From the NCBI GenBank assembly GCA_004553485.1, contig SFLG01000056.1, positions 1 to 11,401 on the forward strand: DNA of 11,401 bases. Reading direction: 5' to 3'. Both the position numbers and the translations under genes were made by a program. The stretch is from Bacteroidales bacterium (lineage in GTDB: Bacteria; Bacteroidota; Bacteroidia; Bacteroidales; Muribaculaceae). How positions within the stretch are numbered: the first letter of the stretch is position 1; each line of letters starts with the position of its first letter. A model generated the notes under the pieces. That model did not search any database. It saw only the letters and a list, made by a program, of their open reading frames with translations, and was not told where the DNA came from. This document shows, one piece after another, positions 5,552-11,401 of this stretch.

Positions 5552-8185
5552 ATGCTTACAGCCAAAGAAATTCGCGACTCGTACAAGAAGTTTTTCGAGT
5601 CGAAAGGCCATACCATCGTGCCCTCGGCCCCGATGGTCATCAAGGACGACCCGACGCTGATGTTCACCAACGCCGGCATGAACCAGTTCAAGGACATCAT
5701 CGTGGGCAACCGTCCCGCCAAACACACCCGCGTCGCCGACTCGCAGAAGTGCCTGCGCGTCAGCGGCAAGCACAACGACCTCGAAGAGGTGGGCATGGAC
5801 ACCTACCACCACACCATGTTCGAGATGCTGGGCAACTGGTCGTTCGGCGACTACTTCAAGGAGGACGCCATCAACTGGGCGTGGGAATACCTGGTCGACG
5901 TGCTCAAGCTCGACCCCAAACGCCTCTACGCCACCGTCTTCGAGGGCTCGCCCGAAGAGGGCCTCAGCCGCGACGACGAAGCCGCCGCTATCTGGGCCAA
6001 CCACCTGCCCAAAAGCCACATTATCAACGGCAACAAACATGACAACTTCTGGGAAATGGGCGACACCGGCCCCTGCGGCCCCTGCTCGGAGATACACATC
6101 GACCTGCGCAGCGACGAAGAACGCGCACAGATTGACGGTGCCGAAATGGTAAACCACGACCATCCCCAGGTTATCGAGATATGGAACCTCGTGTTCATGC
6201 AGTACAACCGCATGGCCGACGGCAGCCTGCAGCCCCTGCCCAAAAAGGTCATCGACACCGGCATGGGCTTTGAGCGCCTGTGCATGGCCCTTCAGGGCAA
6301 GACATCGAACTATGACACCGACGTCTTTACACCGCTCATCAACAAAATCGCCGAGCTCTCGGGCAAGAAATACGGCGAGGACGAGCACGTCGACATCGCC
6401 ATGCGCGTCATTGCCGACCACGTGCGCACAATAGCGTTCTCCATCGCCGACTCGCAGCTCCCCGGCAACGCCAAGGCCGGATACGTCATCCGCCGCATCC
6501 TGCGCCGCGCCGTACGCTACGCCTACACCTTCCTCGACCAGAAGAGCCCCTTCATGTACCGCCTTGTCGACACCCTCATCGGCTCGATGGGCGAGGCATA
6601 CCCCGAGCTCCCCGCCCAGCGCGACCTCATCATGAAGGTCATCAAGGAGGAGGAAGAGGCCTTCCTGCGCACCCTCGACAAGGGCATAGCTCTGCTCGAC
6701 GACGCCATCGCACGCGCCAACAAGGAGGGCAAGAAAGAAATTTCGGGCAAGGAGGCCTTCACCCTCTACGACACTTACGGTTTCCCCCTCGACCTTACCG
6801 AGCTCATCCTCAAGGAAAAGGGCATGACCCTCGACCACAAGGGATTCGAGGTGGAGATGCAGGCGCAGAAGGACCGCGCCCGCAACGCCGCCGCCGTCGA
6901 GGCCACCGACTGGAACATCCTGCTCGAGGGCGTCGCCGACACCAAATTCGTCGGCTACGACGCCACCACCGCCGTCTGCCGCATCTCGCGCTGGCGCCGC
7001 GTGAAGCAGAAAGGCCGCGAGTTCTACCAGATCATCCTCGACCGCACTCCCTTCTATGGTGAGATGGGTGGCCAGGTAGGCGACCGCGGCACCCTCACCG
7101 ACAACAAGACCGGCGAGGTGGTCGAAATCTACGACACCAAGCGCGAAAACGGCATCTCGGTGCACCTTACCGCCAAGATGCCCGCCGATCCGGCAGCCGA
7201 ATTCACCGCCGCCATCGACGAGGCAGCACGCCACCGCACCGCCGCCAACCACACGGCAACCCACCTGCTGCACCACGCCCTGCGCGAGGTGCTGGGCACA
7301 CACGTCGAGCAGAAAGGCTCGTTCGTATCGCCCGACGTGCTCCGCTTCGACTTCAGCCACTTCCAGAAGCTCACCCCCGACGAGTTGCGCCGCGTCGAGC
7401 ACCTTGCCAACAGCTACGTGCGCCAGGCCATCGCCCGCGACGAGCACCGCAACGTGCCCATCGCCAAAGCGCGCGAACTGGGTGCAATGGCCCTCTTCGG
7501 CGAGAAATACGGCGACGAGGTCCGCGTCATCAAATACGGCCCCTCTATCGAGCTCTGCGGCGGCACACACGTCGACAACACGGGCGAGATAGGCATGATA
7601 CGCATCATCGGCGAAAGCTCGATTGCCGCCGGCATCCGCCGCATCGAGGCCCTCACCGGCGAGGCCGTCGAAGACCTCCTTGACAACGTGTCAGACACGC
7701 TGCACCAGGTACAGGCGCTGTTCAACAACGCCCCGGACCTCCTGGGCGCCCTGCGCAAGAGCATCGAAGAGAACGCCGAGCTGCGCCGCCAGGCTCAGGA
7801 GGCAATGACCGAGCGCGCCAACACGATGGCCACCAAGATTCTGGCAAGCGCCAAAATCGTCAACGGCATCAAGGTTGTCGTCTTACGCTCCAGCATGATT
7901 CCCGAGATGGTGAAGATGGTGGCCATGGCTGTCCGCCGCGACAGCGACGAACACACCGCCTTTGTCGCCGCCACCACCGCTCCCGGCACCGGCAAGCCCA
8001 TGCTCACCGTCGCCATCACCGACGACCTCGTAAAGAACGGCATGAACGCCGCCAACATCGTCCGCAACGCCGCCAAAGCCATCAAGGGCGGCGGCGGAGG
8101 CCAGCCCGGCTTCGCTCAGGCCGGCGGCAAGGACGCCGAAGGCCTCGGCTCAGCCATGGACCTCCTGCTCAAGTCCTTCGAGTAA
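5552..8185 (+). CDS. alaS: Alanyl-tRNA synthetase
   Basis: The 877-residue class II synthetase is full length (family about 870-880). It attaches alanine to tRNA-Ala in the cytosol and hydrolyses mischarged Ser/Gly-tRNA. The N-terminal catalytic domain (about 1-250) shows the expected start FFESKGHTIVPSAPMV, the LMFTNAGMNQFKD stretch and KCLRVSGKHNDLEEVG...HHTMFEMLGNWSFGDYF. The editing domain has zinc-site motifs H567TATH571 and C669GGTH673. The C-Ala domain ends with GGGGGQPGFAQAGGKD. ATG 5552 is the only sensible start and lies 49 bp after the -7 element. The gene is single and is followed by the hairpin cluster and terminator at 8215-8336. I see no T-box or other leader element. Confidence 0.98.
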   Translation: MLTAKEIRDSYKKFFESKGHTIVPSAPMVIKDDPTLMFTNAGMNQFKDIIVGNRPAKHTRVADSQKCLRVSGKHNDLEEVGMDTYHHTMFEMLGNWSFGDYFKEDAINWAWEYLVDVLKLDPKRLYATVFEGSPEEGLSRDDEAAAIWANHLPKSHIINGNKHDNFWEMGDTGPCGPCSEIHIDLRSDEERAQIDGAEMVNHDHPQVIEIWNLVFMQYNRMADGSLQPLPKKVIDTGMGFERLCMALQGKTSNYDTDVFTPLINKIAELSGKKYGEDEHVDIAMRVIADHVRTIAFSIADSQLPGNAKAGYVIRRILRRAVRYAYTFLDQKSPFMYRLVDTLIGSMGEAYPELPAQRDLIMKVIKEEEEAFLRTLDKGIALLDDAIARANKEGKKEISGKEAFTLYDTYGFPLDLTELILKEKGMTLDHKGFEVEMQAQKDRARNAAAVEATDWNILLEGVADTKFVGYDATTAVCRISRWRRVKQKGREFYQIILDRTPFYGEMGGQVGDRGTLTDNKTGEVVEIYDTKRENGISVHLTAKMPADPAAEFTAAIDEAARHRTAANHTATHLLHHALREVLGTHVEQKGSFVSPDVLRFDFSHFQKLTPDELRRVEHLANSYVRQAIARDEHRNVPIAKARELGAMALFGEKYGDEVRVIKYGPSIELCGGTHVDNTGEIGMIRIIGESSIAAGIRRIEALTGEAVEDLLDNVSDTLHQVQALFNNAPDLLGALRKSIEENAELRRQAQEAMTERANTMATKILASAKIVNGIKVVVLRSSMIPEMVKMVAMAVRRDSDEHTAFVAATTAPGTGKPMLTVAITDDLVKNGMNAANIVRNAAKAIKGGGGGQPGFAQAGGKDAEGLGSAMDLLLKSFE

Positions 8186-8214
8186 CCCGGCCCAACCGGC
8201 ACACAGCGCAGAGC

Positions 8215-8283
8215 CCAATTCTGAGCGCACCGCGCTCCAATACCGGCGCATAGCGCCCAATACTGAGCACGCAGTGCTCCAAT
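8215..8283. repeat. Array of short hairpins punctuated by CCAAT
   Basis: CCAAT occurs at 8215, 8237, 8257 and 8279, spaced 22, 20 and 22 bp. Between them lie three mini-hairpins: GAGCGC-ACC-GCGCTC (8223-8237), GGCGC-ATA-GCGCC (8245-8257) and GAGCAC-GCA-GTGCTC (8265-8279). The stems differ in sequence yet stay paired, which suggests the fold or dyad is preserved. It lies in the 3' untranslated region of alaS, just before the terminator. A related GCGCCCAATTAT occurs after ligA (4830-4840). Confidence 0.75.
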
Positions 8284-8290
8284 ACTTATT

Positions 8291-8336
8291 CCGACCCCGC
8301 AACACCCTATGGCACTGCGGGGTTGGCGCTTTTATT
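8291..8336 (+). terminator. Rho-independent terminator of alaS
   Basis: An 11-bp stem (one G-T wobble) pairs CCGACCCCGCA (8291-8301) with TGCGGGGTTGG (8316-8326) around a 14-nt loop. It is followed by CGCTTTTATT. It lies about 105 bp past the alaS stop and before the promoter at 8492. Confidence 0.78.
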
Positions 8337-8491
8337 ACCGGTCACAAATCGTAAATTAAGTTAACACCGAAAGGCTGGACTGCTGCATACACACTTAAAC
8401 ATCAAACACTTAGCATATAGAATACGAATATTTCAGAGCCGGACAACCGGACGGCCGAGCCATCAAATCACGCTGTATCAATATTTTTTTG
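8337..8491. other. AT-richer intergenic stretch, no gene seen
   Basis: Between the alaS terminator and the next promoter I see no open frame of note and no RNA fold I recognise. The only small features are a TTAAGTTAA at 8357-8365 and a direct CCGGAC repeat within 8440-8453. Confidence 0.5.
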
Positions 8492-8499
8492 TATCTTTG
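8492..8499 (+). promoter_or_regulatory. Probable promoter -7 element upstream of the GT5-like gene
   Basis: TATCTTTG, followed by CA, matches TAnnTTTG exactly and is preceded by a T-run. No TTG stands 19-21 bp upstream, so the -33 box is poor. The predicted leader is about 75 nt. Confidence 0.6.
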
Positions 8500-8579
8500 C
8501 AAATAATTATATAGAATAGGCTCACCATACCCCCGGACCCTCGGCCCGCTATGGCAATCCGACCTAAAAATTCATCACG

Positions 8580-9419
8580 ATGCAAATAAACAAAGCGCTG
8601 TTCCTTTCGCAGGAGATCAATCCTTATCTGCCCGAAACCACAATGTCGGTTCTGGGACGAAACGTACCTCAAAGCCTTCAGGAAAAAGGCATTGAAGTGC
8701 GCACATTCATGCCCAAATACGGCAAAATCAACGAACGGCGCAACCAGCTCCACGAAGTAATCAGGCTCTCGGGCCTCAACATCGTTATCGACGATACCGA
8801 CCATCCCCTCATCATCAAGGTGGCCACACTGCTGCCCTCGCGTATGCAGGTCTACTTCATCGACAACGACGACTACTTCATGCATCGTCAAAGCGCCGCC
8901 GGCCTCGAAATCTACACCTCGCCCGACGACAACGACGAGCGCATAATGTTCTTTGCCCGTGGCGTCATCGAGACGGTCAAGAAGCTGCGCTGGGTACCGT
9001 CGATGGTGCACTGCTCGGGCTGGGCAACGGCCCTGGCTCCCCTCTACATCCGCCGCATGTACGCCGACGACCCCACCCTGCGCGACAGCAAGATTATCTA
9101 CTCGATGTTTGCCGACAGCGTGCCCGCACCCCTAAGTGCCAACATCATAGCAAAGATGAAGATGGATGGCTTCACCGACGAGGACATCGAAATCCTCGGA
9201 CAGTCGGCCGCCATCGACGACGTCGCCCTGGGCAAGCTGGCCATCAAGTACAGCGACGCCATCATCCAGTCGGTCCCCGACGTCAACCCCGAGCTGCTCG
9301 AGTACGCCCGCCAGTCGGGCAAGCCCCTGCTCGAGTTCCCCGCCGGCGCCGACCCCGAGACCTCCATCAACGACCCCGAACACCTGGCAACGTACAAGAG
9401 CTTCTACGAGTCGCTCTGA
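8580..9419 (+). CDS. GT5 (glycogen/starch synthase) N-domain-like protein
   Basis: The 279-residue protein aligns by eye with the N-terminal Rossmann domain of GT5 synthases. It opens with KALFLSQEINPYLPET, then EKGIEVRTFMPKYGKI, VYFIDNDDYF, and VHCSGWATALAPLYI where true synthases have an H-D-W-H-type motif. It stops after that domain: the second GT-B domain holding the ADP binding site is absent, so it is about half normal length. The family lysine motif KTGGLGD is replaced by PETTMSVLG (18-26). Glycosyl transfer by the standard mechanism is therefore doubtful. From memory, close relatives with the same altered motif occur across Bacteroidales, often beside a DUF4270 gene, as here. The annotation glycogen synthase should be taken as fold, not activity. 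It likely shares a transcript with the gene 71 bp downstream. Confidence 0.82.
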   Translation: MQINKALFLSQEINPYLPETTMSVLGRNVPQSLQEKGIEVRTFMPKYGKINERRNQLHEVIRLSGLNIVIDDTDHPLIIKVATLLPSRMQVYFIDNDDYFMHRQSAAGLEIYTSPDDNDERIMFFARGVIETVKKLRWVPSMVHCSGWATALAPLYIRRMYADDPTLRDSKIIYSMFADSVPAPLSANIIAKMKMDGFTDEDIEILGQSAAIDDVALGKLAIKYSDAIIQSVPDVNPELLEYARQSGKPLLEFPAGADPETSINDPEHLATYKSFYESL

Positions 9420-9490
9420 GCCACCAATCCCCAACACGTATAATCCCCTCCCCCAGCCTTGCCTGACACGCAACGGCCAATATCGACAAT

Positions 9491-10903
9491 ATGCTTAAAC
9501 GCTTAAGTTTCAAGAATGTCCTCTGCGCCACCGCCATCCTGACGGCCTTTGGCGCATTCCAGAGCTGCGACAGCAACTCAACCATCGGCTCATCCATCGT
9601 CGCCGACGGCGTTCAGATAACAGTCGACACGACATTCACCCTCACCGGCCACTCCGCCGACAACCATGCCGTGCGCTCGCGCACGATAACCCAGCTCGTC
9701 GGCAATATCGACGCCGAGGGCTACGGCACCCTCTCGAGCAGCATCGTCACACAGTTTATGCCCGCCCTGGGCCTCGACACCGTCGGCATCACCTCGGCCG
9801 AAATCGACTCGATGAAGCTGCAGATGCTGTACCAGTTCGACGGATTCACCGGCGACTCCATCGCCCCCATGGGCATCCGCGTCTACCCCCTGACACGCGA
9901 TCTTCCCTCGCCCATCTACAGCGACTTCGACCCCAGCGGATACTACGACCCCAACGACTGCATCGGCCAGACGGTATACTCGACCAGCTGGGACAACACC
10001 TCATCGGCCGAGGTCCAGTACAAGACACGCCAGATCGAGGTAGACCTGCCCCTCTCGCTGGGCAAACGACTCTTCGACGCCTACAACGCCAACCCGTCGT
10101 CGTTCGCCAACCCCGAGCAGTTCTCGCGCAACGTCTTCAAAGGCCTCTACATCGACTCGTTCTACGGCTCGGGCCGTATCGTGCGCATCGACAAGACGCT
10201 GATGAACCTCTACTACCACCGCACGACAAAGGTAGAGGGCACATCGCGCGACACCACAATCAACTACGTGGGCTCGTACTTCGCCGTCACCCCGGAGATC
10301 ATCACCAACAACAACATACGCCTCAACCTCGACCCCAAGGTCAAGACCATGGTGCAGCAGGGCAAGACGGTAATCGCCGCCCCTGCCGGACTTGATGCCG
10401 AGATCACCTTCCCCGCACGCGAGATCAAAGCGGCATACCTGGCCGGCATAGGCAAGGACCTCGGCGTAATCAACACGCTGTCAATGGCAATAAGCGCCCA
10501 GGCCATCGAGAACGAGTACAGCTTCGAGCCCCCGCAGTACCTGCTCATGGTGCTCAAAAAAGACCGCGACAGCTTCTTCGCCGAGAACAAAATCACCGAC
10601 GACCTGACGTCGTTCTACGCCCAATACGACAGCACCACAGGCACTTACACATTTGGAGCACTGCGCGACTACATCATCAACCTCATCGAGAAAGACGAGA
10701 TTACCGACGACGACATCACCTTCGTCCTCACCCCCGTCAGCCTACAGGTCGAGTCAAGCGGCAACAGCTACTGGGGCACTTCATCCTCCACCGTCACCGC
10801 CATCACCCCCTACATCTCCGGCCCCCGCATGTGCACAATCGACTACAGCAAGACCAAAATCCGCCTCACCTACAGCAAACAGACGCTCGACGCATCACAC
10901 TGA
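9491..10903 (+). CDS. DUF4270-like lipoprotein
   Basis: The 470-residue protein starts with a lipoprotein signal: KRLSFKNVL, then a hydrophobic run, then the lipobox AFQSC with lipidated Cys at residue 26. The mature N terminus, CDSNSTIGSSIV, matches my memory of the DUF4270 start (Cys-Asp...S-T-I-G-S-S). The rest is beta-rich, with segments such as VDTTFTLTG, YLLMVLKKDRDSFF and DDITFVLTPVSLQ, and ends near RMCTIDYSKTKIRLTYSKQ. It should sit on an envelope membrane facing periplasm or surface. The usual Bacteroidota surface-export signal (acidic residues just after Cys) is weak here. Function is unknown. Spacing of 71 bp with no clear promoter suggests co-transcription with the GT5-like gene. 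Its stop codon is also the first triplet of a 24-bp tandem repeat. Confidence 0.82.
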   Translation: MLKRLSFKNVLCATAILTAFGAFQSCDSNSTIGSSIVADGVQITVDTTFTLTGHSADNHAVRSRTITQLVGNIDAEGYGTLSSSIVTQFMPALGLDTVGITSAEIDSMKLQMLYQFDGFTGDSIAPMGIRVYPLTRDLPSPIYSDFDPSGYYDPNDCIGQTVYSTSWDNTSSAEVQYKTRQIEVDLPLSLGKRLFDAYNANPSSFANPEQFSRNVFKGLYIDSFYGSGRIVRIDKTLMNLYYHRTTKVEGTSRDTTINYVGSYFAVTPEIITNNNIRLNLDPKVKTMVQQGKTVIAAPAGLDAEITFPAREIKAAYLAGIGKDLGVINTLSMAISAQAIENEYSFEPPQYLLMVLKKDRDSFFAENKITDDLTSFYAQYDSTTGTYTFGALRDYIINLIEKDEITDDDITFVLTPVSLQVESSGNSYWGTSSSTVTAITPYISGPRMCTIDYSKTKIRLTYSKQTLDASH

Positions 10904-10970
10904 TTGTCAGTCGGTAGCAAAGGCTGATTGTCAGTCGATAGCAAAGGCTGATTGTCAGTCGATAGCAAAA
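10901..10970. repeat. 24-bp tandem repeat, nearly three copies, starting at a stop codon
   Basis: Units begin at 10901, 10925 and 10949. Each reads TGATTGTCAGTCGATAGC then AAAGGC; the first has G instead of A at 10914 and the last is cut short at 10970. The first triplet of unit one is the TGA of the upstream lipoprotein gene. Inside each unit, CTGA-TTG-TCAG (counting the preceding C) can form a small hairpin. It is unrelated in sequence to the repeat at 236-354, but has the same period and also neighbours a tRNA gene. Confidence 0.9.
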
Positions 10971-11009
10971 TTTACCCTTTACGGTGTTTAGTATCTGCAA
11001 ATTTTTGTG

Positions 11010-11017
11010 TATCTTTG
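11010..11017 (+). promoter_or_regulatory. Promoter -7 element of tRNA-Thr
   Basis: TATCTTTG, followed by CA, lies 10 bp before the mature tRNA and is an exact TAnnTTTG. The -33 position holds only TTTA (10987-10990) at 19-20 bp spacing. The predicted transcript would start at, or a few bases before, the tRNA 5' end. Confidence 0.75.
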
Positions 11018-11027
11018 CACCGCAATT

Positions 11028-11100
11028 GCCGCAATAGCTCAGTTGGTAGAGCATTTCATTCGTAACGAAAAGGTCGTGGGTTCGAGTCCCACTCGCGGCT
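11028..11100 (+). tRNA. tRNA-Thr (anticodon CGU)
   Basis: The D arm GCTC-AGTTGGTA-GAGC and T arm GTGGG-TTCGAGT-CCCAC are perfect. The anticodon loop TTCGTAA gives CGU, reading ACG. The acceptor stem GCCGCAA/TCGCGGC has one A-C mismatch (position 6 with 67). The anticodon stem TTTCA/CGAAA has an A-C mismatch at its loop end (31 with 39). The discriminator base is T and CCA is not encoded. Two A-C mismatches are unusual, but everything else and the promoter argue for a working gene. Confidence 0.92.
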
Positions 11101-11106
11101 CAAAAG

Positions 11107-11141
11107 TTACCCCCCCCCTTTTTAGGGGTAAGACAATTTTT
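11107..11141 (+). terminator. Probable terminator of tRNA-Thr
   Basis: TTACCCC (11107-11113) pairs with GGGGTAA (11125-11131) in a 7-bp stem. The sequence GACAATTTTT follows. The loop includes part of a run of nine C (11110-11118) and TTTTTA. Its place 6 bp after the tRNA supports the call, but the T-run is offset by five bases. Confidence 0.6.
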
Positions 11142-11366
11142 CAGCACATATCGTAGGGTCATATCGTTGGGACGCTTTTCAAAGCATCCGCCGACAGTCC
11201 TACTTCCAAGCAGACTACCGGGCTATTGGCAATGCCTATGTGGCCGCTTTGAACAGCGACCCTACCGGGCTGAACGTTATCGTGCGCCGGTTTCGGGCTG
11301 TTCCTATTTCTCTTTCCCACTCCCTCGATTTTTCATCGCAAAATAATAACGTTACTTACGGCAAAA
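11142..11366. other. Region of about 50% GC without a confident gene
   Basis: Composition drops to about half GC, against the strongly G/C-ending codons of the genes to the left. A 13-bp imperfect tandem repeat opens it (CATATCGTAGGGT 11147-11159, CATATCGTTGGGA 11160-11172). One plus-strand frame is open from 11132 to the TAA at 11372-11374. It reads like protein in places (for example SYFQADYRAIGNAYVAALNS) but has no ATG; a GTG near 11240 is the only plausible start. It could be a decayed gene end or chance. I do not call it a CDS. Confidence 0.45.
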
Positions 11367-11401
11367 ATGATTAAGGTACTGACATTTATCGGACTGGGCA
11401 G
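11367..11401 (+). CDS. Possible start of a gene, cut by the window end
   Basis: ATG 11367 follows an A-rich run (GCAAAAATG) and an AT-rich leader, and opens MIKVLTFIGLG before the sequence ends. A hydrophobic strand followed by G-L-G is a common Rossmann-like opening. It also recalls the first residues of some CRISPR-associated CARF-type proteins (Csx2/TM1812 group), but 11 residues cannot decide. Treat it as an unidentified partial candidate. Confidence 0.35.
   Translation, partial: MIKVLTFIGLG

Noticed and set aside
5480..7570. Very long minus-strand open frame (696 codons) antisense to alaS
   Set aside because: Shadow of the GC-rich alaS codon pattern: Val/Ala/Gly/Asp-rich, no domain, and it covers essential alaS motifs and its promoter.
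10901..10970. CRISPR array
   Set aside because: Units are contiguous 24-mers without spacers, so it is a plain tandem repeat.
10653..10991. Plus-strand ORF ending in repeated DCQSIAKA
   Set aside because: It starts out of frame inside the DUF4270 gene, and its repeats are only the intergenic 24-bp units.

Overview
The window looks like a chromosomal segment of a GC-rich Bacteroidales bacterium. Muribaculaceae is a plausible family, but I infer this and cannot place it firmly. Three things point there. First, promoter cores of the Bacteroidota type (TAnnTTTG, in two cases with TTG/TTTG 20 bp upstream) stand before both tRNA genes and before several protein genes. Second, the window carries protein families largely confined to Bacteroidota: a DUF4421-type outer-membrane protein, a DUF4270-type lipoprotein, and a one-domain starch-synthase-like protein. 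Third, the genes lack clear Shine-Dalgarno sequences. Coding DNA is visibly GC-rich with G/C-ending codons.

Layout, left to right. tRNA-Cys(GCA) at 111-181 has its own promoter and a strong terminator. It is followed by a 24-bp GC-rich tandem repeat (236-354) and a perfect 9-bp dyad in front of a DUF4421-like beta-barrel gene (459-1520). Next come a purine-type phosphoribosyltransferase (1565-2128) and a HAD phosphatase (2125-2736), overlapping by ATGA and probably co-translated. ligA, the NAD+-dependent DNA ligase (2816-4819), is complete. A structured convergent spacer (4820-4970) separates it from a MerR-family regulator on the minus strand (4971-5369). That regulator is divergent from alaS, alanyl-tRNA synthetase (5552-8185). 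The regulator/alaS intergenic region holds a perfect 12-bp inverted repeat whose two arms each carry a promoter -7 element, facing outward.

After alaS there is a cluster of short hairpins punctuated by CCAAT, a rho-independent terminator and a promoter. These precede a probable two-gene unit: a GT5 (starch/glycogen synthase) N-terminal-domain protein lacking the usual ADP-glucose motif (8580-9419), and a DUF4270-like lipoprotein (9491-10903). A second 24-bp tandem repeat, of different sequence, begins exactly at the DUF4270 stop codon and leads to the promoter of tRNA-Thr(CGU) (11028-11100). Beyond this tRNA the base composition falls to about 50% GC. No confident complete gene is visible there, and the window ends 11 codons into a possible new gene. 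This pattern is compatible with the edge of an accessory region inserted next to a tRNA.

Most of the window is housekeeping: DNA ligation, alanine charging, two tRNAs and cell-envelope proteins. The parts that most deserve a second look are intergenic: the symmetric regulator/alaS promoter, the two 24-bp repeats beside tRNAs, and the CCAAT-hairpin arrays. The starch-synthase-like protein with altered active-site motifs also merits attention. I did not find a clear undescribed defence or mobile system.
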